Assembly: GCA_027257055.1 (NCBI GenBank)
Contig: JAPVLO010000123.1
Location: 2,480,001 to 2,544,000 of the forward strand
Direction: 5' to 3'
From: Cephalopachus bancanus
Lineage: Eukaryota > Chordata > Mammalia > Primates > Tarsiidae
Length of the DNA stretch: 64,000 bases
The translations under genes were made by a program, and so were the position numbers. The notes beneath the pieces are model-generated. The model was given only the letters and a program-made list of their open reading frames with translations. It had not been told where the DNA came from and ran no database searches. Shown in pieces: positions 1 through 11,010 of this stretch (position 1 is the stretch's first letter; the number at the start of each line of letters is the position of its first letter).

Positions 1-1253
1 GGATTAGATATGTTCAGAAGACTTCTTTGATGATGATCATTATGACTGAGATTGAAGGAATAAGGAATTGGGATATAGGGAATGATCATAGGCTTCTGTT
101 CCTGCGCATAGGACTATTTATAAGACATTCACACCTACTTTATCTTATTTCACCCTAAAAACCACTGCAAATTATCATTATTCCCACTTTACACATACAA
201 TTTGTTCAGTGATATTAAGTGACTTCAATATTTCATTGCTAGTAAGTGTCCTGGTTAGGTTTTAAATCCATCTCTAAACCTGCTCTTTTTGTGATTCCAG
301 AGTTATCCCAACACATTTAGAAAGATGAGAAATAGTTACAGGGAGTGAACCTGTAATTTTAGGTCTCGACCCCATTACCAAACTGAAGAGCAGTTAATAA
401 ATTAAGCCCTTAGGCTCAGAATCACCAAGATAGCCTGACTAACAATGTTCCCAGAGAGAATGGCAGTGGCAGCCTGTTGTTTCTCCAAGACTATGCTCTC
501 TGGCTACTGAATCTAATTCCTATCAGGTGCTCCATAGGTGGAAGAAATTAGTAAACAACATTTGACCTTATTATACCATCAGGGTAACTGGAACAAAAGA
601 CAATCAACGCAAGAAATCTTTATTGTAATTATTCTATGTATCCAACAAGAGAAGCAGAAATCTGCAATTTGGAAACCTAAGATACTTTGTGAGAACAGGT
701 TTGTACACAGAACAGTGAAAGAATAATGCAGAAGAATATAACCAGTGTCATACATATGGCTAAGACTGTAAGTGCTACAGGGACTGTGATACCTGTGAGC
801 AAAAGCTGTTAAGGAAGAATCAAAAGAATTGAGTTGTGCCCTCTGACCTTAGTGGTAGCTCTGGCATAATTCTTGCTGTGTGGTCACTAGTGGGCTCCCA
901 TTTATCTCTTAGACTTTTCTAACAAAGAATCATCCTGCCTAGGATGGAAGACAGAAGATAAATAGTCATGTCCTGTAACCTGAGTAAAAAATGTTAGGAA
1001 TTGATAGCCCAACACAGCTCAATCAATATCACTAAGCAATGTCGACTGATGGGTTTTCATCTAGCGATCTCTGAGAGCCAAAGCTCTCCAAATGGAGAAG
1101 CAGTTAAGACATCTTCAGTCTGTCTCTATGTCACTGTACTTACTGCTGTTTTAGTTCATGCTCTTGTCGTCTACTGAATGAATTATAACGACAATCCAAA
1201 CTAGTTTCTCTACCTACACTTCCTCTCATTCACTCTTTACATTGTTGCCTAAG
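1..1253. other. Unique sequence, no gene seen
   Basis: AT-rich unique DNA. Short open frames here (for example 538-726) have no recognisable domain and no convincing splice context. The only repeat I can support is an old MIR near the left end, listed separately. Confidence 0.6.
130..300 (-). repeat. MIR SINE fragment (old)
   Basis: In reverse orientation the stretch follows the MIR core: a worn TTAAGTGACTT block, then GCTAGTAAGTGTC and a degraded ATTTGAACCCA-like segment. Very diverged, as expected for a tRNA-derived SINE older than the placental radiation. Confidence 0.5.
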
Positions 1254-1275
1254 CTATGTTTTTGTTTTGTTTTGT

Positions 1276-1558
1276 TTTTTGAGTTGGAGTCTCACTCTGT
1301 CGCCCAGGCTGGAGTGCCGTGGCACACTCACAGCCACTCCAGTGTCAACGCGCTGGGCTTTGGCAATCCTTCCGCCTTGCCTTCCAAGTAGCCAGAACTA
1401 CAGGCGCACGCTACCATGCCTGGCTAATTTTTGATTTATTGTAGAGATGAGGTCTCGCCAAGTTGCCTGGGCTGGTCTGAAACCCACGAGCTCAGGCAAT
1501 CCACTCATCTTGGCCTCTCAAAGTGCTGGGATTGCAGATGAGCCACCGAGCCCGGCCT
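1276..1558 (-). mobile_element. Alu dimer, lineage-type, reverse
   Basis: Full-length dimeric 7SL-derived SINE on the minus strand: a T-rich tail with TTTTG units (1258-1280), then GAGTTGGAGTCTCACTCTGTC, both arms, and the 5' end at GAGCCCGGCC. CTATGTT before the tail (1254-1260) recurs right after the 5' end (1557-1563), which fits a target-site duplication. It forms a close inverted pair with the next Alu. Confidence 0.93.
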
Positions 1559-1602
1559 ATGTTTTTTTTTTTAAAGACACATCTTTTTAAAGACACTTGT
1601 GG

Positions 1603-1883
1603 ACCAGCACGGTGGGTCAAGCCTGTAATTCCAGCACTTTGGGAGGCTGAGGCAAGAAGATTCCCTGAGCCCACGGGTTCAAGACCAGCCTGGACAACAT
1701 GGTGAGACCTCATCTCTACAATAAATCAAATAATTAGCTGGGCGGGGTAGCGCACCTGTAGTTTCGGCTACTTGGAAGGCTGAGGAGGAAGGATTGCCGG
1801 ACCCCAGCAGGTTGACTCTGTGGTGGCCGTGAATGTGCCACTGTACTCCAGCCTGGGCGATGGAGTGAGTTCAACTCAAAAAA
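1603..1883 (+). mobile_element. Alu dimer, lineage-type, forward
   Basis: Full dimeric Alu with CTACAATAAATC at the arm junction and an A-tail near 1878-1885. Near-identical flanks AAAGACACTTGTG (about 1589-1601) and AAAGACACATGTG (about 1884-1896) mark a target-site duplication, so the boundaries are firm. It lies head to head with the preceding reverse Alu, about 44 bases apart. Confidence 0.93.
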
Positions 1884-1984
1884 AAAGACACATGTGGGAG
1901 ATTGCATTAATGTCTCCATCTTTTTACTCCACTCTGTACCTGTACCCTTTGCCTCAGCCTTTGCAGTACTACTAGAAAAAGTGA

Positions 1985-2374
1985 GGAGAATATTTCCCGT
2001 CCCTTGGTTTTGGGATTGACCATGTGGATTTGTTTCAGAAAGTTCCCAGGGAGGCTATTAGAAGCCTGGGGCATTTCCACTTGTATACGTCCTCATACTT
2101 CTGCCATTGCTAGAAGAAGGGACATGCCTTGGCTGCCTGCTGGTTCCAGGAAAAAGATGATGTAGCAGAACCTCTCTAAGATGCCCCAGTTAAACCAGGC
2201 CTAGAGCAGGACTCTAGCTAATCTGCAGATGCATGAGTGAACCCAGCTGAGACCAGATTGGCAAACAGCCTTGAGTCCCAGCTGATTTGCAGACTCAAGT
2301 ATATCATATTATTTTTGCTTTAAGCTACTGAGATTTTGAAGTAATCTGTTATGCAGCAATAGCTAATTGATACA
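1985..2374 (+). mobile_element. MLT1-type MaLR LTR
   Basis: Non-coding LTR of the ERVL-MaLR group. The middle has the MLT1-like GCAGATGCATGAGTGAACCC block and the 3' end runs through TTTAAGCTACTGAGATTTTG to CAGCAATAGCTAATTGATAC, the typical MLT1 end. The 5' part is diverged and the start is approximate. No internal viral genes are attached. Confidence 0.75.
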
Positions 2375-2379
2375 TTTAC

Positions 2380-2760
2380 CATCTCATCAACTTACTTAGA
2401 AATCTTCTAGGACTCCCTATTGTATGCAGGATAAAGTCAGACTCCTCAGCATGGCATACTCCTCAAATTCTTCTCCATCCCCCTGTGCCATAGCTTTTAC
2501 CTCCTCTTCTCTTCCTATATTTGCCGTTCACCAATCTATCAAGCACTGCCCCTGGCTCAAATCCATGGAACATATTCTGCTCTAACTTGCTGAAAGCTTG
2601 GTCACTCTTCAAGCCTAGCTCAGTTATTTTTTACTGTGAACAAATTTCTCTGTTGGCCATACTAGGTGCTCCAAATCCACCCCATACAATAATGAATCAC
2701 TCCTTTCTTTATGTTTCCATATCACTTGATTCCTAATTTTGGTATAGGCTCCAAATACTG
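2380..2760 (+). repeat. L2 LINE fragment (old)
   Basis: Pyrimidine-rich sequence matching the worn L2 3' region in style: ATAAAGTCAGACTCCTCAGC, a CTCCATCCCCCTG block, then CTTCAAGCCTAGCTCAG. It directly follows the MLT1 LTR. 2760-2930 is unassigned. Confidence 0.5.
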
Positions 2761-2899
2761 TGTTAGAGTTGGTTGTTGTGGCAGACTGGTTAGTTGTCCA
2801 ACTAAATATGTGTTTCCATCTTCCTGTATGCCACAAATCCTGATTTGTTCAGGGTAGAAATGTTTCCAACTAGCCCTGAATACCTCCACCTGTTTTTCA

Positions 2900-3253
<354 letters not shown>

Positions 3254-4150
3254 TGTAGTTTTAATGGATGTAGTTTTCATTTCTGCCTTCTCTGTAAGTC
3301 ATGACATCTATGGGGCCAGGAACTAAATTCTAGTCATTTTTGTGTCTTTGACACCTAGCTGCTTGTCAAATTGCATTGAAATAGTCTCATGACCTGAGAA
3401 CTAAGGGCCTGGGGGTTCCATGTCTGGGTTTCATCCTTTCAGCAGAGATTGTCGAACACCGATTCACCTGTCTGCTCACAAACTTATCTTCTTTTTTCTC
3501 TGTCTCTGAGACTATACTCTCATGTACCTTAGAGAGAATCGAAAAAGGCGGACATTGCTAACATGGAGCTAGAACACTTACTGACGGTATTTTGCCACCT
3601 ACAAAAGCCTGAAGCCAAGATTAACAAACTTCTCCACCTGTTAATGATTTAACACTTCGTTAGTACTGGAATGGGGCTGAGATGGTTAGAAGGATCTCTC
3701 TTACCTTCCCTATGTTTGTTCCCAACTGGGAGGTGTCTCTAAACAAACCCTGAAAACTTTAGGGAAATAGTAAAGTGACCCAGCAGGATGCAGCCCCCTC
3801 ACCTTCACTCTGGAGCCAATGAAGAGGGGTGGTCTCAGGGTTGAACCTGGGGCTGTGTTCTCAACCACCTTCCTGATCCTGAGGACAGTGTGCCGGGCCA
3901 GACATGTTCCTGCAAGTTGCAGTTCATGAGTAGCACCTTAATTCCCAGGATTTCTAATTTTGCCCTTTCCTCTTGCTTACTTTTTCTCTTTCAAATATAA
4001 TGTTTTCTTTTTCAAGTATAATCAGATTTCTCTTCTCTTAAACAAAACCAGATAAACTCCACCCCCGGCTTTTTCTGACTTGTGACTCTTCCTAAGGCCG
4101 TTTCTTTTTATTTTCCCCCTTTCTCTTTTACTGTGCCTCTAATTCTTACC
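3254..4150. other. Unassigned sequence
   Basis: No gene recognised. 3660-4060 is relatively GC-rich with blocks such as AGCCAATGAAGAGG and a later pyrimidine-rich tract, which could be a worn LTR, but I cannot match it to a family. Confidence 0.4.
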
Positions 4151-4510
4151 CATCCATTCTCTCCCAACTTGAGGAAACCTGGCTTCAGGCCCACTGTTCT
4201 ACTGTAACTGCTTTGGGTGAGGTTTCCAGCTAGTTCCCTTTTGCCAACTCTCCTGCCCTCTCTTAGTCTTCATCCTCCTCACCGCCTCCTCACCCCCACT
4301 GACTGTTTGACAGACACACTCAAGGCCCACTTCTCCCAAGTGAGGCGGCCCTGACCTCAGCTCTCGCTGAACTCCTTTTCCCAGTGGAAAGCACTGAGTA
4401 GTATATTCATTGCTTTATGTACATATGTTTCTTTTTCCAATAGAGTATATGCTTCTTGAGACAGAGATCAAGTGTTGGGGAATGTGATCTCCCTATAAAT
4501 GGAAGAACCT
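4150..4510 (+). repeat. L2-like fragment
   Basis: Pyrimidine-rich text followed by the L2-like order TTTCTTTTTCC, AATAGAGTATATGCTTCTTG and AGACAGAGATCA. Old, diverged and non-coding. Confidence 0.45.
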
Positions 4511-4572
4511 AGCACAAATATGAGGTCATAAATGATGCTTTATACAAGCCTAGTTGATTATTTTCATTCTTT

Positions 4573-4858
4573 TTTTTTGTGTGTGTGTGTTGGAGTCTCA
4601 CTTGGTCACCCAGACTGGAGTGCAGCGGCCGCTCCCGGCCACCGCAGCCTCGCCTGCTGGGCTCTGGCGATCCTTCCGCCTCAGCCTTCCGAGTAGCCGG
4701 AATTACAGGCATGCGCTACCACGCCCGGCTGATTTTTTTATTTACTGTAGAGATGAGGTCTCGCTGCCCAGGCGGGTCTTGAACCCGCGGGCTCAGGCAA
4801 TCCACTCACCTCAGCCTCCCAAAGGCGCGGGATTACAGGCTGAGCCATTGAGCCCGGC
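4573..4858 (-). mobile_element. Alu dimer, lineage-type, reverse
   Basis: Reverse Alu, little diverged and CpG-rich. The tail position carries a short (GT)n run at 4579-4590. TTATTTTCATTCTTTTT occurs on both sides (about 4558-4574 and 4859-4875), a clear target-site duplication. Open frames of up to 108 residues here are Alu sequence and not genes. Confidence 0.93.
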
Positions 4859-4875
4859 TTATTTTCATTCTTTTT

Positions 4876-5033
4876 ATTGATCAATGAGAGACATTCTTTC
4901 TCTCTTCTTGATCAAATTATATCCATTTTTAAGTTTATCCTAAGTCTGTTATCATCAAACCATCTTTCCTGGCCAAAGTTGATTTATCCTTCTCCAGATT
5001 CATTGGCGCTATTGAGGACTGTTGTTATTGAGG
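4876..5033. other. Short unassigned stretch
   Basis: Pyrimidine-rich sequence between an Alu and an LTR; possibly more L2, not assignable by eye. Confidence 0.3.
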
Positions 5034-5035
5034 AC

Positions 5036-5516
5036 CGTGGTAGGCTGAATTATGGCCTTTAAAAATATTCATGTCCTAAAGTCCTAAACTTGTAAATGTT
5101 ACCTTATATGGGCATGAGGACTTTACAAATGTAATTAAGTTAAGAATCTTGAGATGATGAGATTATTGTGGATTATCTGAGGGAGCCCTGTATGTAATCA
5201 CAAATGTCCTGAGGTAAGCAGAGGGGGATTTGACTACAGAAGAGGATAAGGCAATGTGACCAGGGAAGCAGAGATTGGAGTGATGACGCCATAAACCAAG
5301 GAAGTCTGGCAGACACCAGAAGCTGGAAAAGGCAAGGAACAGATTCTCCTCCTGAAGCTTGTAGAAAGAACCAGCCCTGCCAATTCCTTGATTTTAGCCT
5401 AGTGAGACATATTTTATATTTCTGGCCTCCAGAACTATAGCAGAATACATTTATGTTGTTTTAAGCCATCAAGCCTGTGGGTAATTTGTTACAATAGCCA
5501 TAGGAAATGAATACAA
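5036..5516 (+). mobile_element. MaLR/MLT1-type LTR
   Basis: Solo LTR beginning near GGTAGGCTGAATTATGGCC, with internal TCTTGAGATGATGAGATTAT, AGAAGCTGGAAAAGGCAAGG and CTTGATTTTAGCCTAGTGAG blocks, and a 3' end at GTTGTTTTAAGCCATCAAG followed by AATTTGTTACA. This is the block order of MaLR LTRs. No coding sequence. Confidence 0.72.
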
Positions 5517-5519
5517 GGA

Positions 5520-5705
5520 CTCTACATACCTTCTGGTGTTTTACTTAAACATTGCCTTCAACTGTCTTCTGATTGACTCAATATGAGAATTTTACTTCTC
5601 CAGCCAGACTGAAAGTTCTAAGACTGCAGGGCATCCACCCACAATTTCTAAACCAACTCTGGGCACAAGAGATTTGTTGGATTTATTTAGTTGAATCTTT
5701 CAGGT
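5520..5705 (+). repeat. L2-like fragment
   Basis: Worn text resembling the L2 3' region: ACTGAAAGTTCTAAGACTGC, GGGCATCC and later GCACAAGAGATTTGTTGGA. Confidence is limited by divergence. Confidence 0.4.
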
Positions 5706-6054
5706 GGATCTGCTGGGATCTTCCTCCTAAGAAGAAAAATGATCCTTAAGTTGATCAGAGCACAAAGTCAATGTATTTGTCTCTGAATTAGCTGTCATAG
5801 TAGCTATGGAAAAGATTCAAGTATCAATAAGGACTTCTGCTATCTAGATACTTCCTGAGTTCCTCTTGATTTCAAGATTATTTGATTCCAAGAAGCTATA
5901 GTTTTCTGGATACTACATTGCAGTGTTGTGGCCTTCATATGATCACAGATAGTCTTGGGCCTGAAAGTTAATACCTTATGGCCAACATTACCATTGTTTC
6001 TAGATGGAAGTATGTTATAACAGACTGTTATATGGGAAAAGTATATATAGTCTT
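5706..6054. other. Unique sequence, nothing seen
   Basis: AT-rich, no repeat or coding signal recognised. Confidence 0.5.
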
Positions 6055-6245
6055 CAAAGCATTTCCCATCATTATTTCACTTAATTCTCAGAACAAGCCT
6101 CTGAGGTGATATGGCAGGAATAATTTTTTTTTTTGCTGAGAAGTTGAGCCCTATCACAGTCAAGCAACCTGACCAAGGTCATGCAGCCAATGCTCTATAG
6201 CACTAATGCCACCACATAACTGCTGGAATTTGAAAGCAGTCCTGC
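6055..6245 (-). repeat. MIR fragment
   Basis: Reverse MIR: TTTCACTTAATTCTCAGAAC, CCTCTGAGGTGATA, then ACCAAGGTCATGCAGCCAA, corresponding to the MIR core. A T run at 6126-6135 interrupts it. Confidence 0.6.
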
Positions 6246-6765
6246 CAAAGATTAAGGGATCCACAGTGAAGACAGAATCCAAGGATCTTCGATGTCTCTG
6301 GCATTATCCATCTCAATGGCTCTGGGAGGCAAGTTGATCACTTCACCCCTGCCTCAGGTAAGTATGACCAGAAGAGAGGCATCTTGAAGGACATGCACCC
6401 TGCCTCTTGGCAGGCCAATACCTAATAATAGAAGACTGTCTCCTGTTTTCCATTGTTCTTTGGAATGAAACTTCTGTGGCTGATTATGTTTCTATTTTAT
6501 TATATTATGTAAAAAAAAGTCATTGACCTCTGTAGGTATAAAAATACCTGATTAGCATCTGTTTGAGATTGAAATTTGAGGTGAAAGGCATTATTTCCCA
6601 CTTTTGTGAGAACATCTCTCTGCAGTAAGATAAAGGAAGAAGGAGGTAATCAAAGCTTTTACTTCCATTTTCTCTAGGGCTGTGTAAGAATGTAATCCAC
6701 TTAAGTACCCTGTAAGCTTTATTATATTGCATTATATGGCATGTTCAGGTAATATATTCATTTTA
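6246..6765. other. Unique sequence, nothing seen
   Basis: No gene or repeat recognised. The open frame at 6520-6732 (minus) has no family features. Confidence 0.5.
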
Positions 6766-7385
6766 AAACAGCTTTATTGAGATATGATTCATATATCATA
6801 CAGTTCACCCATTTAAAGTATACGATTTAATGTTTCTTTAGTGTATTCATGGGGCTGTGCGACCACTATCACAATATGATTTTGGAACATTTTTGTCTCC
6901 TTTAAAAGATCCCGTACTCATTAACAGTCAGTTACTCCCCTCTACCCTCACTCCAAACCTAAACTACTATTATGCTACTTTCTGTCTCTATAGATTTGCC
7001 TATTCTGAACATTTTGTATTAATGGAATCCTGCAATATGTGGCCTTTAGGAATTGGCCTCTTTAACTTTGTGTAATATCTTCAAAGCTCATGCATGTTGT
7101 AGCATATATCAGTACTTCATTCCTTTTTATGGCTCAGTAATATTCCATTGTATGGATTTACCACATTTTGTTATTCATTCATCCATTGGTGAGCATCAGA
7201 GTTGTTTCCACTCTTTGGCTATTTTAATAGACTAATGCTGCTATGAACATTTGTGCTAAAGTTTTTGTGTGGGCAGGTGTTTTCAAATTTTGGGTGTATA
7301 TACACCTAGGAGTAGAATTGCTGGATCATACGATAACACTATGATTACCTTTTTAAGGAACTGATAGACTATTTTAAATATATTT
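6766..7385 (-). mobile_element. Old L1 (L1M) 3' end, reverse
   Basis: Matches the antisense of an old mammalian L1 3' region: ACAGCTTTATTGAGATATGA, TTCACCCATTTAAAGTATAC, then TATTCCATTGTATGG and AGTAGAATTGCTGGATCATA. The last blocks are antisense to the end of ORF2. Heavily mutated; no intact frame. Confidence 0.85.
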
Positions 7386-8300
7386 ATTTTAAAGATACTC
7401 ATGGTAGTCCTATAAGAGAGAGTGAAAGAGAGGATGATAAGGAGGTTCATGGCAGTGGTGCCACTGAGAGCCGTAGTATGCTCAGCCAAGAGCATCAGGT
7501 CCCAGTCTGATTGCTTTCACAGGAACAGATCCAAATTAATCTACAGAAGTGCAGCACATCATGAAGGGTGTTGGTTGTGCTCTGCCAAGCCCAAAGAGTG
7601 GCCTAGAATGAGATCTTTTGATTGGGATAAAGATGGAACAGGAGGTTCATTTTTGACCTTGGAGCAAGATGGAGAGACCAATACATTTTGTTTGTTAGCT
7701 GAGGCAATTGCTGTAAACAGGGGACTCATTGCCAAGGCTGTTCTCGTACCAGCCTGCCCCACTCAATGGAAGGCCTGGCCCCCTTTGTCCTTTCATCTGC
7801 TTAAGCTAGTTACACTGTCACTTTGAGCTCTGGCTCTGCTCTCTCTGGCTCTGATTCCTCTGGAAAGGCTGCTGTCCAGATGTTTAGGTATTTAGCAAAT
7901 GCACTTTTCTGATGCCTTGGCAGGGTTGCTTTCAGATGGGGATGAATATTTGATGCTGTTGGCTGTTGGGAACATGTACACTAAAATGACCAGCAAAGTC
8001 CCTGCCTCAAACTCCCTGTGCCTCTAATTCCCTTTATAGTGACAACTGATACATCATTTAAAGGAACACTCACTCCTTTTGCCCTTCCTTGTGAGTTGTG
8101 CATAAGCTCCCGAGATTATAGATGAGAATCCCTTGGATGGATCCCAGCCTGATTATACAGCAGGAAGTATGTCTATTTCCATTTTTCTTTAGGGGTTTGC
8201 TTTCCCTCTTTAAGTTATTCCTTCCCCACACATACAGAAACTCTTATCCACTATGTTTCTTGGCCTAGTTTGCTACTTTTTGTTTTCTACCTTTTTAAGA
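7386..8300. other. Unique sequence, open frame of unclear status
   Basis: Contains a 134-codon open frame (7422-7826, plus) with no domain, no compositional bias of a real exon and no recognised family. I do not call it a gene. The rest is plain unique sequence. Confidence 0.45.
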
Positions 8301-8440
8301 CAATAATATCTCAGAGATCATCCTCACATTTTATAGACAGGTGAAGAACTGAGGCTAGAGAGGGGAAGAGACTACCCAAAGCCACTAGTGGATCAGTGGA
8401 GATCTTCCTCCCACAATGCTTCCACTACCTCCCTAGCTTC
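8300..8440 (-). repeat. MIR fragment
   Basis: Reverse MIR with ATTTTATAGACAGGTGAAGA, ACTGAGGCTAGAGAGGGGAA and GACTACCCAAAGCCACTAG. Confidence 0.65.
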
Positions 8441-8509
8441 AAACTTAACCCTTCACCACCCTGGGACTCTACTTTTGTCCACCATTAAATGCCTAAATGT
8501 CTATCTAGC

Positions 8510-8745
8510 TCAGTTCCTGGCTACCTAGGTTTGAATCCCGACTCCAGCAGGTCTACTTGTGTGTTCATGTAGAGGTGACCTAGCCACCTGTGTTGTCTTA
8601 GTTTTTTTTTTAATCTATAAAATGTAGCAAATGGTAGTACCTATTTTAAAAAACCCTTGTGAGAAATAAATTAATTAATACATTTAAAATGATATCAAAT
8701 GGTGTCTTTGACAGAATAGGGCTCAATACATGTTGACTGTTACCA
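8510..8745 (+). repeat. MIR fragment
   Basis: Forward MIR: CTAGGTTTGAATCCCGACTC, a degraded TGACCTAGCC block, AATCTATAAAATGTAGCAAA, then GGGCTCAATACATGTTGACT. A T run expanded inside it. Confidence 0.7.
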
Positions 8746-8750
8746 TCATT

Positions 8751-8782
8751 ATTGAATGAATGGATGAATAAATGAATGAATG
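8751..8782. repeat. (GAAT)n simple repeat
   Basis: Imperfect GAAT/GAAT-like tetranucleotide run following the MIR. Confidence 0.7.
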
Positions 8783-9785
8783 CACAAATTCATTGCTCAT
8801 CCCCTCAAGGACCAGCTCAGTGTCTTCCAATCTGTTACTTCCTTTTTTTTTAAACCACCATATCTTAAATCTGGACTAGAAGGCTAGACTAAAAAGGGCA
8901 GACCTGCAGGGCTGATGGTTTAGATTAGAGGCCTTTTGGGGGTAGTAAATCTATCCTGGATGTTAGTCCAACCCTGGCTACTTTCATGAGGATTTCATGG
9001 GGATTTGGAGGCACAAGCTGAGTCTTTGTGCTCTGGATGCAATTCTTTGCTGTCATTTATCAGTGTTTTATAGTAGACCTTGTCTAAACCACTTCATTCA
9101 TGCAAATGCCTTTGGATGCTTAATATAATTTTGTGAAGGTTTTCAACTCCTTTGAGCTTTGCTTCAGAACATAGCAAACAAAATTCTCTGCATCTCAAGG
9201 GGAGGCTTAAACTGATAAAAATGTGAATTGTAGGCAACTGGAGCTTTGCTGAACATTTCACTTTTGGGTATGCAGAGCAACGATCTAACAGAAATTCTAT
9301 CATTGGGAAGTCACTCTATCATTGGGAAGTCCTACCCTTGATGGCCAATAGCCTGGCTGTATTGTGCTTGGAGACCAGGGGGTCTATGCAAGAGGGTATG
9401 TGGCTTTGTCACAGCCACCACTCCTGAAAAACAGCTCAAATATGTGACATATTCAGGGCAAAGCAGGGCAAAGAAACGGAAAGAGAAACCTGTGTTTCTT
9501 GCACCTTTCTTCTTCTTTCTGCACCACCTACCCATCCCTCCTCCAATTCCATGAATTCAGAGATGCCTGGGATTAAAGGGGTTGGGTGCAGGTATTGGCC
9601 TCCAGGACAGAGACATTCCAATGAAGGTTGCTATGGAAGTGAATAACTCCTAAATGTTGACATTTCAGATGTGACCCTTGTGTTAGGAAAATGCACAGAG
9701 GAGCAATGAGCTTTCCTGAGACCTCTCAACTTAACATGTAACAGCCACCTGTGATTATTAATACCAGTCTAAGGTTCAACTACAA
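8783..9785. other. Unique sequence with a short direct repeat
   Basis: No gene seen. TCTATCATTGGGAAGTC occurs twice, at about 9297-9313 and 9317-9333, a small tandem duplication. Confidence 0.6.
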
Positions 9786-9789
9786 CAGA

Positions 9790-9935
9790 CTTAATGGGAA
9801 ACTTTTGAAAATATAGATTCCTTTGGGCCCTAGACTTTCTGACTTAGTGAGCCTGGAGTAGGGCCCAGAAATATGAATTTTTATACAAGTCTCCTCAAGT
9901 TATTCTATCATACATTCAGGCTTACAAACATCTGA
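9790..9935 (+). mobile_element. hAT-Charlie MITE (MER5A-like)
   Basis: AAAATATAGATTCCTTTGGG, CTAGACTTTCTGACTTAGTG and GGGCCCAGAAATATGAATTT match the MER5A-type non-autonomous hAT element. No transposase. Confidence 0.6.
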
Positions 9936-10075
9936 GTCAGTGATTCTCATTCCTGGCTGCATATTAACATCACTACATGGAGAGCTTTGAACAAAGTTCC
10001 CCTGCCTGGGCTGTGTTGTCAGAAACTCTGATTTCATTTATTTGGGTGAGAAGCACTGTAGATCCAGTATTCTTT
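9936..10075 (+). mobile_element. hAT-Charlie MITE (MER5-like)
   Basis: CAGTGATTCTCATTCCTGGC followed by GCATATTAACATCACTACAT, GGAGAGCTTTGAA and AGAAACTCTGATTTCATT, the block order of MER5-group MITEs. It abuts the preceding MER5A-like piece. Confidence 0.65.
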
Positions 10076-10420
10076 TAAAGGCTGCCATGTGAATTTATGT
10101 GCAGCCATAGTTGAAAGCCTCTAATAAATTGAAAACTTGACAATCATCTACTCCTTTTCTTAGTAAGGGCAATGATAGACTTGTTGCCAACAGGTGTGAG
10201 AATCGACACAGTGCAGAATCCCAGCCAGAAGGGAGCTTAGAGACCATCCAATCCAGTGGTTCCTAGTCCTTTCAATTTCATGGACCCATATAATTCAAAA
10301 GATATTTTGAGGATTTACACAGAGTTTCTGTTTTTTGGTTGTTTTTTTTTGTCAACTTTTAATTTTGCCAGATTAAGACATTAAAAAGAAAACAAAACTC
10401 AGTTATCATTTATTTGTACC
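10076..10420. other. Unassigned, faint MIR-like text
   Basis: GGAGCTTAGAGACCATCCAA at about 10232 resembles the start of an old SINE/LINE fragment. Nothing firm. Confidence 0.35.
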
Positions 10421-10425
10421 TTTCT

Positions 10426-10687
10426 TTGGAGTCTCACTCTGTTGCCCAGGCTAGAGTGTAGTGACACGCACACTCACGGCTACCCCAGCGTTGACCTGCT
10501 GGACTCCAGTGATCCTTCCGCCTCAGCCTTCCAAGTAGCTGTAACCACAGGTGTGCGCTACCACGCCCGGCTAATTTTGAAGTCTTGCCAAGTTCCCTGG
10601 GCTGGTCTCGAACCTGTGGGCTCAGGCAATCCTCTTGCCTCAGCCTCCCAAAGTGCTGGGACTATAGACTGAGCCACCGAGCCCAGT
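10426..10687 (-). mobile_element. Alu dimer, lineage-type, reverse, with internal deletion
   Basis: Reverse Alu from TTGGAGTCTCACTCTGTTGC to CCGAGCCCAG. The arm junction has lost the usual TGATTTATTGTAGAGATG segment: CTAATTTT runs straight into GAAGTCTTGCC. Weak flanking duplication (GTACCTTTCTT against GCACCATTCTT). Confidence 0.9.
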
Positions 10688-10884
10688 GCACCATTCTTTT
10701 TTAAAATGAAGTTTTAGGATTACCTGCAAGAAAAATCTGAACTCGAGATAAAGGACAGTCCTTAAAACTGAATATATGTGGCTTTAAGAGGAACTCGCTA
10801 CACAGTACTCATCTTTCCTCATTTCAGGGAGAACTTCATTATGGATAGAATTGGATCCAGAGCAACCTGCTTCCAAGCCAAAGT

Positions 10885-11010
10885 CTTAATTGTACAGACG
10901 AGGAAATTGAGACCTGGAGAAGGGAAGGGACTTGGCTCTGGTCCCAGCCAAGGCAGCAGCAGGGCTGAGACTACAACCTGCTCTCCTGATGTCTGGTCAC
11001 GTCCTCTGTA
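10885..11010 (-). repeat. MIR fragment
   Basis: TGTACAGACGAGGAAATTGA, GACCTGGAGAAGGGAAGGGA and GGGCTGAGACTACAACCTG follow the reverse MIR core. This explains part of a 119-codon open frame here (10778-11137), which I do not call a gene. Confidence 0.65.

Noticed and set aside
7422..7826. Open frame of 134 codons
   Set aside because: No domain, no splice signals I trust, no known relative; chance is the simplest explanation.
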